DNA of 64,000 nt from Bacillus sp. DNRA2 (GCF_012843265.1 NZ_JABAIT010000007.1:1-64000), one strand, 5' to 3'; counted from the first letter of the stretch, positions 18,957-27,831 are shown. Numbers and translations: made by a program. The notes: generated from the letters alone by a model not told the origin.

Positions 18957-19012
18957 GCTTTGAAAGCCTCATTGAAAAAATCAACCTTACAATAGTTCTT
19001 TTCGGATTTCGG

Positions 19013-19040
19013 AAATAGGCGATCATTCGCCTATTTTTTG
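19013..19040 (+). terminator. spoIVB terminator
   Basis: A perfect 10-bp stem (AAATAGGCGA at 19013-19022 with TCGCCTATTT at 19027-19036) with a four-base loop is followed by TTT. Confidence 0.88.
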
Positions 19041-19084
19041 TTTAAATATTATGGTAAAATATTTCCGATGACGCTTAAATATTT

Positions 19085-19226
19085 TTCGACAAAACGAATA
19101 ATTTACTATTTGTCAACTGCCGAAACGAGTCGAAACCATGAGGAAAAGCGAGAAAAAATTAGATATTACTGACTTTTTAGAAAATTTTAAAAAAACCGAG
19201 AGGAATTTTTGTTGCATTGTCGAATT
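19085..19226 (+). promoter_or_regulatory. spo0A control region: 0A boxes and sigma-H promoter
   Basis: Exact matches to the 0A box TGNCGAA are seen at 19085-19091 (as TTCGACA), 19118-19124 (TGCCGAA) and 19218-19224 (TGTCGAA). A one-mismatch site lies at 19128-19134. AGGAATTT (19201-19208), 13 bases and GAAT (19222-19225) match the sigma-H consensus and correspond to the sporulation promoter Ps known in B. subtilis. The last 0A box overlaps its -10. This arrangement predicts autoregulation of Spo0A. Confidence 0.8.
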
Positions 19227-19286
19227 TCTCCATTAGAATATAAATTAGGTGGATTGACATACAAAGGGCTGAGGAGGAAACAATTA

Positions 19287-20084
19287 GTGAAAAAAATTAA
19301 AGTATGTGTTGTAGATGACAATAGAGAATTGGTTGGACTTTTAGAAGAGTATATTTCATCACAGGAAGACATGGAAGTAGTCGGGGTCGCTCATAATGGG
19401 CAAGAATGCTTAGAGATATTAGCGGATACTACTCCGGATGTACTTGTATTAGATATTATCATGCCTCATTTAGATGGACTCGCCGTGTTAGAAAAACTTC
19501 GTGAATCCAATCGTAGTAGCTTCCCTAACGTAATCATGTTAACTGCATTTGGTCAAGAGGATGTAACGAAAAAGGCCGTGGAGCTTGGTGCATCATATTT
19601 CATTCTAAAACCATTTGATATGGAGAATTTAGCGAATCATATCCGTCAAGTTAGCGGAAAAACAAGCTCCGTATTACGAAAATCGTCTTCACAAACAACC
19701 TATCGTTCAGTTCAAGCGGAACAAAAACCGAAGAATTTGGATGCTAGTATTACAAGCATTATCCATGAGATTGGTGTACCAGCACATATTAAGGGGTATA
19801 TGTATTTAAGAGAAGCCATCTCCATGGTTTATAACGATATTGAATTACTTGGTTCTATTACCAAAGTTCTATATCCAGACATTGCTAAGAAATATAACAC
19901 AACAGCATCACGTGTAGAGCGGGCGATTCGCCATGCAATTGAAGTGGCCTGGAGCCGTGGTAATATTGATTCCATTTCTTCATTATTTGGCTACACTGTC
20001 AGCATGACAAAAGCAAAACCAACAAATTCAGAATTTATAGCGATGGTCGCTGATAAACTAAGACTAGAGCATAAAGCTTCTTAA
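19287..20084 (+). CDS. spo0A: Sporulation master regulator Spo0A
   Basis: Spo0A is the response regulator of the sporulation phosphorelay. The 265-aa protein has a receiver domain (residues 1-125) with phosphoacceptor Asp56 in [11 protein letters not shown], Thr in MLTAFG and Lys in FILKPFD. A variable hinge follows (about 125-148). The DNA-binding effector domain (about 150-265) contains [17 protein letters not shown] and [22 protein letters not shown], essentially identical to the B. subtilis domain. The start is GTG at 19287 after GAGGAGG, as in B. subtilis. Upstream in-frame codons are not supported. Confidence 0.99.
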   Translation: MKKIKVCVVDDNRELVGLLEEYISSQEDMEVVGVAHNGQECLEILADTTPDVLVLDIIMPHLDGLAVLEKLRESNRSSFPNVIMLTAFGQEDVTKKAVELGASYFILKPFDMENLANHIRQVSGKTSSVLRKSSSQTTYRSVQAEQKPKNLDASITSIIHEIGVPAHIKGYMYLREAISMVYNDIELLGSITKVLYPDIAKKYNTTASRVERAIRHAIEVAWSRGNIDSISSLFGYTVSMTKAKPTNSEFIAMVADKLRLEHKAS

Positions 20085-20096
20085 TAAATAAACATT

Positions 20097-20190
20097 AAAA
20101 GGGCCATGCACCTAATAATCAATGGAAAAATACTGTTTATATACGGTTTCCGAAATTGATCATAAGGGGCACGGCTCCTTTTTTTGGAAA
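20097..20190 (+). terminator. Long-stem terminator downstream of spo0A
   Basis: AAAAGGGCCATGC pairs imperfectly with GCACGGCTCCTTTT, and inside it ATAATCAAT pairs with ATTGATCAT. A TTTTTTT tract follows. The rest of 20085-20398 is the 130-bp repeat copy 2 and the ribosome binding site of the next gene. Confidence 0.75.
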
Positions 20191-20225
20191 AAGCTATGTA
20201 AAAAAAGGTGGTTGTTTTTGGGAAA

Positions 20226-20355
20226 GTTGATTGGAGCGAAGGCGCGCAGACTCCTGCGGGAGCAGCGGGACAGGTGAGACCCCGCAGGCGCCAAAGCGCC
20301 GAGGAGGCTCACCGCCCGCCCCTAAGGTGCGCGAAGCGCTGGAACGGAATTCAAC
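20226..20355 (+). repeat. 130-bp structured intergenic repeat, copy 2
   Basis: Homologous to copy 1 and copy 3, with ends GTTGATT and ATTCAAC. It contains ACTCCTGCGGGAGCAGCGGG, GGTGAGACCCCGCAGG, the hairpin GGCGC-CAAA-GCGCC and GAGGAGGCTCACCGCCCG. The right part (CCTAAGGTGCGCGAAGCGCT) is more diverged than in the others. It lies between the spo0A terminator and the ribosome binding site of the phosphodiesterase gene. Confidence 0.85.
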
Positions 20356-20398
20356 AAACACGATAAACATAGCATATGAAAAAAGGAGAGATTCCTTT

Positions 20399-21127
20399 AT
20401 GACGCAGATATTCGCTCATCGTGGATTTTCAGCGCTGTTCCCTGAAAATACATTGCTGGCATTTAAAGAAGCAGAGAAGGCAGGAGCAGACGGTATTGAA
20501 CTTGACGTTCAAATGACAAAAGACGGCGAATTGGTCGTCATCCATGATGAAAAAATCGACCGAACTACAAATGGAACAGGTTATATCAAAGATCTAACCT
20601 TCAATGAAATTCGAAAATACAATGCTTGTTTCAAATTTAAAAAGCTAACTGAAAAAACACCGATACCAAGCCTTGAAGAAGTTTTTGAATGGATGCAATC
20701 AAATAAGATGGTTTGTAATATCGAGTTAAAAAACGGAGTATTCCCTTATAAAGGAATGGAAGAAAAAGTAATCAAAATGATTGAAAAATATCAATTGAGC
20801 AAACGAATCATCATCTCATCCTTTAATCACTATAGCATTGTATATTTTTATCGCTTAGCTCCACATATCGAAACAGCTCCACTATTGTCTGAATCGATTT
20901 ATATGCCATGGGTTTATGCTAAGGCAATTGGTGCAAAGGGGATTCATCCGAAGTATTATCGTGGGCTTGAGGATATTTTTCAGCAAAGTATTGAAAATGG
21001 AATAGCAGTTAGACCATATACGATTAACAAAGAGGTGGCGATGAAGCGTCTGTTTGCCATTAACTGTACGGCAATTATTACTGATGACCCGCTCAAGGCT
21101 CTGAACTTAAAAAGGATAACCAACTAA
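20399..21127 (+). CDS. yqiK: Glycerophosphodiester phosphodiesterase (YqiK)
   Basis: This GDPD-family enzyme hydrolyses glycerophosphodiesters to glycerol 3-phosphate and an alcohol. The 242-aa protein has the TIM-barrel signatures: AHRGFSALFPENT (residues 6-18), GADGIELDVQMTKDGELVVIHDEKIDRTTNGTG split over two strands, and NIELKNG. No signal peptide is seen, so it should be cytosolic. ATG 20399 follows AAAGGAGAG. An upstream GC-rich extension of the frame is only the 130-bp repeat and is not coding. Confidence 0.94.
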   Translation: MTQIFAHRGFSALFPENTLLAFKEAEKAGADGIELDVQMTKDGELVVIHDEKIDRTTNGTGYIKDLTFNEIRKYNACFKFKKLTEKTPIPSLEEVFEWMQSNKMVCNIELKNGVFPYKGMEEKVIKMIEKYQLSKRIIISSFNHYSIVYFYRLAPHIETAPLLSESIYMPWVYAKAIGAKGIHPKYYRGLEDIFQQSIENGIAVRPYTINKEVAMKRLFAINCTAIITDDPLKALNLKRITN

Positions 21128-21170
21128 AAAGAAAGACCGTTTTGTAGTTTACGGTCTTTCTTTTTTTTGA
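21128..21170. terminator. Bidirectional terminator between yqiK and yqzF
   Basis: AAAGAAAGACCGT pairs with ACGGTCTTTCTTT with T runs on both strands. It serves the two convergent genes; the C-terminal codons of yqzF on the minus strand reach into its right arm. Confidence 0.85.
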
Positions 21171-21394
21171 AATTTAACTTGAACCTTATTCCGCTTCCTA
21201 TCCCTGTGTAAAATAAATCCTGCAATAAATCCTAAACCAATCAAGAAGAATAATAAACCGACGATGAATTGCAGCCACAGCCAAGGAAGTGGAGGTTGCA
21301 GAATTCCAAATACCATATCACGCATGAGTTTAACACCTAGAGCAGCAATAAAACCGGGAATTACCATAATGATAAGTGCAATAATTCGATCCAT
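21149..21394 (-). CDS. yqzF: YqzF-like membrane protein (DUF2627)
   Basis: This 81-aa membrane protein has two strongly hydrophobic helices (about residues 3-22 and 38-64) and a basic C-terminal tail (HRDRKRNKVQVKFQKKERP). MDRIIALIIMVIPGFIAALG and the PPLPWLWLQFIVG loop are typical of DUF2627/YqzF, which occupies the same place in B. subtilis. Its function is not known. Confidence 0.85.
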   Translation of the reverse strand: MDRIIALIIMVIPGFIAALGVKLMRDMVFGILQPPLPWLWLQFIVGLLFFLIGLGFIAGFILHRDRKRNKVQVKFQKKERP

Positions 21395-21556
21395 AACCTG
21401 TTCCCTTCACAAGTTTGCCTTTTACAAAAATCATAATTCAAATTGAATATTTGTCAAGGCATCAGCATTATATATAATGAAACATATACCATGAAATATT
21501 TTGCGCAAGAATATGTGAGACTCTGAAAAAAATTTCAGGAAGGATGCTGATTCATT

Positions 21557-22924
21557 TTGCAATCTGAAATTCAAACGATGCTCGAAGCCATTATACAATG
21601 TAGTGAGGAAGCGATATCGGTCGTTGACGAGCACGGTATTGGTTTGTTAATAAATCCGGCCTATACGAGAATTACTGGGCTAAAAGAAGATAAGGTCATC
21701 GGTCAGCCGGCAACAGCTGATATCTCTGAAGGGGAAAGCATGCATTTAAAGGTGCTCAAGACCCGGCGGCCTGTTCGTGGAGTATCAATGCGCGTTGGTC
21801 CCCACAAACGGGAGGTCATCGTTAATGTTGCACCGATTATTGTCAATGGCATACTAAAGGGAAGCGTAGGCGTGATTCAAGATGTATCGGAAATTCGTAA
21901 ATTAACAGAAGAGCTTAATCGTGCTCGCCAAATTATTCGAACACTTGAAGCTAAATACACTTTTGAAGATATCGTTGCCAGATCCGATGAAATGAATATT
22001 GCAATCGAGCAGGCAAAATTAGGTGCAAAAACACCGGCTACTGTGTTATTAAGAGGAGAATCCGGTACTGGTAAGGAGTTATTTGCCCATGCGATACATA
22101 ATGCAAGCGATCGTAAATTTAATAAATTTCTTCGCGTAAATTGTGCTGCCATTTCTGAGTCGCTGCTTGAGAGTGAATTGTTTGGCTATGAGGAAGGAGC
22201 GTTTTCAGGGGCAAAACGGGGAGGGAAAAAGGGCTTATTTGAAGAGGCTAACAATGGAAGTATTTTTTTAGATGAAATCGGCGAATTGACGCTTAGCACT
22301 CAGGCGAAGTTATTACGGGTTTTACAGGAGCGGGAAATTGTTAGAGTTGGCGGAACAAAGCCAATCCCAATTAATGTCCGAATTATTGCAGCCACAAATG
22401 TCAATTTGGAAAAAGGAATTTCTGAGGGGAGCTTCCGTGAGGACCTATATTATCGGTTAAATCGAATGCCTATTCAAATTCCTCCTTTGCGAAAAAGAAA
22501 GGAAGACATCCCAGCGTTATGCGAATTTCTGATTCAAAAAATGAATCTGGATTACGGTCGAAACATTGAAGGATTATCTGACAGGGCAATTGAACACCTT
22601 CTCGACTATGATTGGGCGGGTAATGTAAGAGAACTTGAAAATATCCTTGGTCGGGCCATTATCTTTATGGGAAAAAATGAGACAATCATCGAAGCATTTC
22701 ACCTACCTGAGCTTGACGGCAAAGCTTTACAACATCATCGCATCAGTCCGAGCAGTGATTCTTTCGAAATCAAACCATTGGCATCGATGCTTGAGCGTTA
22801 TGAAAAGCAAATCCTGATGGATACTTTGGAAAAATGTAAGGGGAATAAAACCCAAGCTGCTAAACTGCTGAAGGTATCGGTTCGAAACCTATATTATAAA
22901 TTAACAAAATATCACCTTGAATAA
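21557..22924 (+). CDS. bkdR: Sigma-54-dependent activator BkdR of branched-chain keto acid degradation
   Basis: BkdR activates the downstream bkd operon at a -12/-24 promoter. The 455-aa protein has an N-terminal PAS sensor (about residues 1-110) and a short coiled linker. The AAA+ domain carries Walker A GESGTGKE (167-174) and the sigma-54 contact loop GAFSGA (214-219). A Fis-type helix-turn-helix lies at the end (about 425-452, [21 protein letters not shown]). The start is TTG after AGGAAGGAT. The B. subtilis protein is about 690 aa with an extra N-terminal domain. That domain is missing here and there is no room for it upstream, so this is a short form. Confidence 0.93.
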   Translation: MQSEIQTMLEAIIQCSEEAISVVDEHGIGLLINPAYTRITGLKEDKVIGQPATADISEGESMHLKVLKTRRPVRGVSMRVGPHKREVIVNVAPIIVNGILKGSVGVIQDVSEIRKLTEELNRARQIIRTLEAKYTFEDIVARSDEMNIAIEQAKLGAKTPATVLLRGESGTGKELFAHAIHNASDRKFNKFLRVNCAAISESLLESELFGYEEGAFSGAKRGGKKGLFEEANNGSIFLDEIGELTLSTQAKLLRVLQEREIVRVGGTKPIPINVRIIAATNVNLEKGISEGSFREDLYYRLNRMPIQIPPLRKRKEDIPALCEFLIQKMNLDYGRNIEGLSDRAIEHLLDYDWAGNVRELENILGRAIIFMGKNETIIEAFHLPELDGKALQHHRISPSSDSFEIKPLASMLERYEKQILMDTLEKCKGNKTQAAKLLKVSVRNLYYKLTKYHLE

Positions 22925-22928
22925 AATT

Positions 22929-22968
22929 GCCTGCAATATTTTTCATACATATGCAAAATATTGCAGGC
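22929..22968 (+). terminator. 14-bp inverted repeat between bkdR and buk (terminator and/or activator site)
   Basis: GCCTGCAATATTTT (22929-22942) is perfectly inverted at 22955-22968, followed after a few bases by TTTTTTT. It probably ends bkdR. It also lies about 40 bp upstream of the sigma-54 promoter, so it might double as an upstream activating sequence for BkdR. Confidence 0.65.
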
Positions 22969-23007
22969 GATTTCTGTTTTTTTGCCTAATTTCTTCATCA
23001 ATTTAAG

Positions 23008-23025
23008 TTGGCATGGATTTTGCAT
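23008..23025 (+). promoter_or_regulatory. Sigma-54 (SigL) promoter of the bkd operon
   Basis: TTGGCATGGATTTTGCAT has the invariant GG and GC doublets ten bases apart and matches the -24/-12 consensus nearly perfectly. It lies between bkdR and buk, about 47 bases before the buk start. Confidence 0.93.
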
Positions 23026-23071
23026 TATGAATGTTGATGGTAACAAAACCAAATATGGTGAGGAGAACAAA

Positions 23072-24184
23072 ATGAAACATGTTGATTGTTTTCGAATTCT
23101 TGTCATAAATCCTAGCAATACTTCAACTAAAATTGGTGTATATGATAATGAATTCCCCCTATTTGAATCAAAAATTGACCACAAACCTGAAGAGTTCGAA
23201 AAAATCCCCTCCCTAACAGCGCAATCCCCTTTTAGAACGAAGGCAATTTTAGAAATACTGGACAAAGAGGGAATCAATATTTCTAAACTCGACGCTATTT
23301 GCGGGCGTGGCGGGTTGCTTAGACCAATTAACGGGGGAACATATCTTGTTAATGAGCCAATGCTTGTGGATTTATCGATTGGTTTTAATGGTCAACATCC
23401 CTCAAATTTAGGAGGGATCATTGCTCATGAGATTGCATCGAAATTAAATATTCCGGCTTTTATCATTGATCCAGTGGTCGTAGACGAGCTTGATTCTGTT
23501 GCGCGTATTTCGGGTTTTCCGCTAATTGAAAGAAAAAGTATTTTTCATGCTCTCAACCAAAAGGCAGCCGCTCGTCGAGTTGCAAACCGATTGGGACGAA
23601 ATTACGAGGATGTCAGTTTAATCGTTGCACATTTGGGTAAAGGTATTTCGGTAGGAGTTCATCATCATGGACGCGTAATTGATGTCAATAACGGCTTAGA
23701 TGGTGAAGGTCCATTTAGTCCTGAACGCGCGGGGACAATCCCGCCGGGTGATTTAATAACGTTATGCTCAAAAGGTCAGGCAAGCGCCGAAGACACATAT
23801 CAAAAAATCCTAAATCAAAGTGGATTTGTTGGATATTTAGGGACAAATGATGAATTAAAAGTTGAAAAAATGATTAAAAATGGTAGTGAACAAGCTTTAT
23901 TGATTTTTTCGGCATTGGTCTATCAGATTGCCAAAGAAATCGGAGCTGCAAGTACGGTGTTAGCGGGTAGAGTCGATGGTATTATACTGACAGGTAATTT
24001 AGCTAAATCCGAAAGATTAATATCAGATATTATTACAAGAATCCATTGGATAGCGGATGTGTTCGTTGTACCGGGTGAAGATGCGCTTCAAGCACTTGCG
24101 CTCGGAGCGTTACGGGTTTTGCGCGGTGAAGAAAGTGCACGAGAATACCCTGGTGGAGCAATCAATCCGAACTATAATCGGTAA
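23072..24184 (+). CDS. buk: Butyrate kinase
   Basis: Buk interconverts butyryl phosphate (or a branched analogue) and the free acid with ATP synthesis. The 370-aa acetokinase-family protein has the N-terminal phosphate loop [19 protein letters not shown] (about residues 7-25). It also shows [29 protein letters not shown] in two pieces near residues 190-218, and GGRVD-like [14 protein letters not shown] near 298. ATG 23072 follows GGTGAGGAG. In B. subtilis ptb and bcd precede buk. Here they are absent, so buk is the first gene and its partner phosphotransbutyrylase must be elsewhere. Confidence 0.95.
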   Translation: MKHVDCFRILVINPSNTSTKIGVYDNEFPLFESKIDHKPEEFEKIPSLTAQSPFRTKAILEILDKEGINISKLDAICGRGGLLRPINGGTYLVNEPMLVDLSIGFNGQHPSNLGGIIAHEIASKLNIPAFIIDPVVVDELDSVARISGFPLIERKSIFHALNQKAAARRVANRLGRNYEDVSLIVAHLGKGISVGVHHHGRVIDVNNGLDGEGPFSPERAGTIPPGDLITLCSKGQASAEDTYQKILNQSGFVGYLGTNDELKVEKMIKNGSEQALLIFSALVYQIAKEIGAASTVLAGRVDGIILTGNLAKSERLISDIITRIHWIADVFVVPGEDALQALALGALRVLRGEESAREYPGGAINPNYNR

Positions 24185-24196
24185 GGAGGAAGCGTT

Positions 24197-25618
24197 TTGG
24201 CAGTTGAATATGATTTGGTTGTATTGGGTGGAGGGACTGGTGGCTATGTTGCAGCAATTCGGGCGGCCCAGTTGGGTTTAAAAACAGCGATCGTTGAAAA
24301 AGCAAAGCTTGGTGGAACATGTCTCCATTCAGGTTGCATTCCAAGTAAAGCATTATTACGAAGTGCTGAAGTTTATGCAACGATGAAACATAGTGAAGAT
24401 TTTGGCGTTTTTGCGAGTGAAATCAGTTTAGATTTTACAAGAGTGCAATCACGAAAAGAGTCTATTATCGACCAATTATATAAGGGTGTTATGCATTTAA
24501 TGAAGAAAGGAAAAATTGATGTATATGAAGGCTTGGGGCGTATATTAGGTCCTTCGATATTTTCACCAATACCCGGGACCATATCTGTTGAAATGAATAA
24601 CGGTACTGATAATGAAATGCTTATTCCCAAAAATGTGCTCATTGCAACTGGCTCCCGTCCACGAACATTACCTGGACTGGTGATTGATGGCCACTTTGTT
24701 TTATCCTCTGATGAGGCCCTACAACTTGAAGCACTCCCTCAATCGATGATTATTATTGGTGGTGGCGTCATTGGGATTGAGTGGGCGTCAATGCTGTCTG
24801 ATTTCGGGGTTCAGGTAACCGTACTGGAATATGCGGATAGAATTCTTCCTACAGAGGATGCAGAAATCTCTAAGGAAATGCAACGACTCATGAAGAAAAA
24901 AGGTGTAAAAATTGTTACCAATGCTAAAGTTCTCCCGGAAACTTTAGAGACAGGGAGTGGAGTTGGCATCTCGGCTGAAATCAAACAAGAAACCAAGTCA
25001 TTTTCGGCTGAAAAACTGTTGGTTTCAGTTGGTAGACAAGCAAATATTGAAGGAATCGGTCTTGAAAATACCGACATCCAGATTGCGAATGGTTGCGTTG
25101 CAACTAATGCTTATTATCAAACAAATGAATCGCATATTTATGCGATTGGTGATGTTATCGGAGGTTTGCAACTGGCCCACGTCGCAGCAAATGAAGGCAT
25201 TATTGCTGTCGAGCATATTGCGGGACTTTCACCTGAAGTACTTAATTACAACCATGTTCCACGTTGTATTTATGGAAAGCCTGAAGTGGCAAGTATTGGT
25301 TTAACAGAAACACAAAGCTTGCAGAATGGGCATCAGATTAAGACGGGCAAATTCTCCTTCCGAGCTGTCGGTAAAGCGTTGGTTTTTGGGGAATACGATG
25401 GTTTTGTGAAAATTGTTGCGGATTCAAAAACGAATGATATTTTAGGTGTTCATATGATTGGACCGCATGTGACTGATTTAATTTCAGAGGCTGGACTGGC
25501 AATGGTTTTAGATGCAACACCATGGGAAATTACAAAAACGATTCATCCGCATCCGACCTTGTCGGAAACGATATTTGAAGCGGCGCTTGCGGTTGATGGG
25601 AAAGCACTACATTCTTAA
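24197..25618 (+). CDS. lpdV: Dihydrolipoyl dehydrogenase E3 of the branched-chain complex
   Basis: LpdV is a FAD-dependent E3 that reoxidises the lipoyl arm of BkdB with NAD+. The 473-aa protein has the FAD motif VVLGGGTGGYVAAIRAAQLG (about residues 8-27), the redox disulfide GGTCLHSGCIPSKA (about 40-53), the NAD motif IIIGGGVIGIEWASML and the C-terminal His-Glu HPHPTLSE. The start is TTG with TAAGGAGGAAG. It lies 12 bases after buk. Confidence 0.97.
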   Translation: MAVEYDLVVLGGGTGGYVAAIRAAQLGLKTAIVEKAKLGGTCLHSGCIPSKALLRSAEVYATMKHSEDFGVFASEISLDFTRVQSRKESIIDQLYKGVMHLMKKGKIDVYEGLGRILGPSIFSPIPGTISVEMNNGTDNEMLIPKNVLIATGSRPRTLPGLVIDGHFVLSSDEALQLEALPQSMIIIGGGVIGIEWASMLSDFGVQVTVLEYADRILPTEDAEISKEMQRLMKKKGVKIVTNAKVLPETLETGSGVGISAEIKQETKSFSAEKLLVSVGRQANIEGIGLENTDIQIANGCVATNAYYQTNESHIYAIGDVIGGLQLAHVAANEGIIAVEHIAGLSPEVLNYNHVPRCIYGKPEVASIGLTETQSLQNGHQIKTGKFSFRAVGKALVFGEYDGFVKIVADSKTNDILGVHMIGPHVTDLISEAGLAMVLDATPWEITKTIHPHPTLSETIFEAALAVDGKALHS

Positions 25619-25639
25619 TGATTAATGGGAGGTATTTTA

Positions 25640-26635
25640 ATGGTTGAAAATCGCCATCAAGAACTGGGATTATCAGATGCTGAGGTCTTGGATATTTATA
25701 AGACGATGCTGTTGGCACGACGAATCGATGAGCGGATGTGGCTCTTAAATCGGGCTGGGAAAATACCATTTGTTATATCTTGCCAAGGTCAGGAGGCTGC
25801 CCAAGTCGGTGCTGCTTTTGCTTTGGATAAAAATAAAGATTATATCCTGCCTTATTATCGTGATCTTGGCGTGGTATTAACCTTTGGAATGACCGCAACC
25901 GAAATCATGTTGTCTGGGTTTGCTAAAGCAGAAGACCCTAACTCTGGTGGTCGCCAAATGCCAGGACATTTCGGCCAAAAGAAAAATAGAATTATAACGG
26001 GATCATCCCCTGTGACAACTCAAGTTCCTCATGCAGTCGGTGTGGCATTGGCTGGAAAAATGGAAAAGAAGGATCTTGTTACGTTTGTAACGTTTGGAGA
26101 AGGCTCCTCCAATCAGGGAGATTTCCATGAAGGTGCTAACTTTGCAGGTGTCCATAAACTTCCAGTAATTTTTATGTGCGAAAACAATAAATACGCCATT
26201 TCTGTTCCCATTTCAAAGCAATTAGGGTGTGAAAAGGTTTCGGACCGAGCCATTGGCTACGGAATGCCAGGCTTTACTGTAGATGGTAATGATCCGCTTG
26301 AAGTGTATCGTATTGTAAAAGCTGCTGTAGACCGAGCTCGTCGCGGTGAAGGCCCGACATTAATTGAAACTGTCTCCTATCGATTAACTCCACATTCTTC
26401 CGATGATGATGATCGGGCTTATCGGGCTCAGGATGAAGTAGCCGAGGCGAAGACGAAGGATCCGATTATTACGTTTCGTTCCTATTTAACAGCAGTAGGA
26501 ATTCTTAATGATGAACTTGAAACTGAGATAACTGATCAAATCGCAAATATCGTTGACGAAGCGACTGAATATGCTGAACTGGCACCATACGCAGAACCAG
26601 AGCTTGCTCTGAAATATGTATACGAAAATGAGTAA
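25640..26635 (+). CDS. bkdAA: Branched-chain 2-oxo acid dehydrogenase E1 alpha
   Basis: This is the thiamine-diphosphate E1 alpha subunit that decarboxylates the keto acids of Val, Leu and Ile. The 331-aa protein contains the cofactor motif TFGEGSSNQGDFHEGANFAG (about residues 156-175) ending in ENNKYAIS, and the phosphorylation-loop-like YRLTPHSSDDD. ATG 25640 is chosen over ATG 25625, because GGGAGG lies between them at the right distance. It forms a heterotetramer with BkdAB. Confidence 0.97.
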   Translation: MVENRHQELGLSDAEVLDIYKTMLLARRIDERMWLLNRAGKIPFVISCQGQEAAQVGAAFALDKNKDYILPYYRDLGVVLTFGMTATEIMLSGFAKAEDPNSGGRQMPGHFGQKKNRIITGSSPVTTQVPHAVGVALAGKMEKKDLVTFVTFGEGSSNQGDFHEGANFAGVHKLPVIFMCENNKYAISVPISKQLGCEKVSDRAIGYGMPGFTVDGNDPLEVYRIVKAAVDRARRGEGPTLIETVSYRLTPHSSDDDDRAYRAQDEVAEAKTKDPIITFRSYLTAVGILNDELETEITDQIANIVDEATEYAELAPYAEPELALKYVYENE

Positions 26636-26647
26636 GGGGGTAGAAAC

Positions 26648-27631
26648 ATGGCGGTTATTTCTTATATAGATGCAGTTACGATGGCCATTCGGGAAGAAAT
26701 GGAGCGCGACTCGAGGGTGTTTGTCCTGGGCGAAGATGTCGGCTTAAAGGGTGGCGTGTTTAAAGCGACCCAAGGCTTGTACGAGCAATTTGGTGAAGCG
26801 CGTGTAATTGATACTCCTTTGGCAGAGTCAGCAATTGCTGGTGTGGGAATTGGTGCAGCAATGTATGGAATGCGACCAATTGCCGAAATGCAATTTGCTG
26901 ATTTTATCATGCCTGCCGTAAACCAAATTATTTCTGAAGCTGCAAAAATTCGCTATCGTTCTAACAATGACTGGCATTGTCCAATCGTTATTCGTGCTCC
27001 TTATGGTGGTGGTATCCATGGTGCACTCTACCATTCGCAATCAGTTGAAGCAGTATTTGCTAACCAACCAGGCCTGAAAATTGTCATGCCCTCTACACCT
27101 TATGATGTAAAAGGTTTACTTAAGGCAGCGATTCGCGATAACGATCCAGTTTTATTTTTCGAACATAAACGGGCTTATCGCATGATAAAAGGAGAAGTGC
27201 CTGAGGAGGACTACACACTGCCAATCGGGAAAGCGGATGTAAAGCGCGAAGGTGAAGATATTACCGTCATTACTTATGGTTTATGTGTTCATTTTGCCTT
27301 GCAAGCTGCTGAACGCTTAGCAACCGAAGGAATTTCAACGCATATTTTAGACTTACGCACCGTTTATCCGCTGGATCAACAAGCAATTATTGAAGCAGCT
27401 TCAAAAACTGGAAAAGTATTGCTTCTTACTGAGGATAACAAGGAAGGAAGCGTGATGAGCGAAGTCGCGGCGATTATCGCTGAGCATTGCTTATTTGATT
27501 TAGATGCACCAATTAAGCGCTTAGCTGGTCCAGATGTACCTGCGATGCCATATGCGCCGACTATGGAAAAATTTTTCATGGTGAACCCTGAAAAAGTCGA
27601 AAAAGCGATGCGCGAGCTTGCTGAATTTTAG
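26648..27631 (+). CDS. bkdAB: Branched-chain 2-oxo acid dehydrogenase E1 beta
   Basis: This is the E1 beta subunit, 327 aa, with a transketolase pyrimidine-binding domain (ALREEM-like AIREEMERDSRVFVLGEDVG near residues 12-31; PLAESAIAGVGIGAAMYGMRP) and a C-terminal transketolase domain. It starts 12 bases after bkdAA with AAGGGGG. After its stop the operon is interrupted by a 200-base spacer filled with a 20-bp tandem repeat. In related bacilli bkdB usually follows closely. Confidence 0.97.
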   Translation: MAVISYIDAVTMAIREEMERDSRVFVLGEDVGLKGGVFKATQGLYEQFGEARVIDTPLAESAIAGVGIGAAMYGMRPIAEMQFADFIMPAVNQIISEAAKIRYRSNNDWHCPIVIRAPYGGGIHGALYHSQSVEAVFANQPGLKIVMPSTPYDVKGLLKAAIRDNDPVLFFEHKRAYRMIKGEVPEEDYTLPIGKADVKREGEDITVITYGLCVHFALQAAERLATEGISTHILDLRTVYPLDQQAIIEAASKTGKVLLLTEDNKEGSVMSEVAAIIAEHCLFDLDAPIKRLAGPDVPAMPYAPTMEKFFMVNPEKVEKAMRELAEF

Positions 27632-27646
27632 CTTGATTGGTGTTTT

Positions 27647-27826
27647 GGCAAATAAATTCTGATTTTGGCAAGTAAATCTGAAAAATGGCAAATAAATTCT
27701 GATTTTGGCAAAAAAAACTGAAAAACGGCAAATAAATTCTGATTTTGGCAAATAAATCTGAAAAACGGCAAATAAATCGTAATTTAGGCAAGTAAAGTCA
27801 ATAAACAGCAAGTAAAAGGAGGGGCG
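27647..27826 (+). repeat. 20-bp phased tandem repeat array inside the bkd operon
   Basis: Nine units begin with GGCA (AGCA in the last) at 27647, 27667, 27687, 27707, 27727, 27747, 27767, 27787 and 27807, an exact 20-bp register. The head is usually GGCAAATAAA. The tails alternate between TTCTGATTTT and TCTGAAAAAC types, giving a 40-bp higher-order unit in the first six. The last unit runs into AAGGAGGGG and so contains the bkdB ribosome binding site. It begins 15 bases after the bkdAB stop. Peptides read from it are shadows. Confidence 0.95.
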
Positions 27827-27831
27827 AGTCC

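Noticed and set aside
20231-20398. In-frame upstream extension of the phosphodiesterase gene
   Set aside because: The added Arg/Gly/Pro-rich residues come from repeat copy 2. ATG 20399 has a good ribosome binding site and matches the family start.
23027-23071. Earlier ATG for butyrate kinase at 23027
   Set aside because: It lies at about the expected transcription start of the sigma-54 promoter and has no ribosome binding site. ATG 23072 has GGTGAGGAG and fits the family length.
27647-27826. The 20-bp array as a CRISPR locus
   Set aside because: Tails are not unique spacers but alternate between two related forms, and there is no cas gene.
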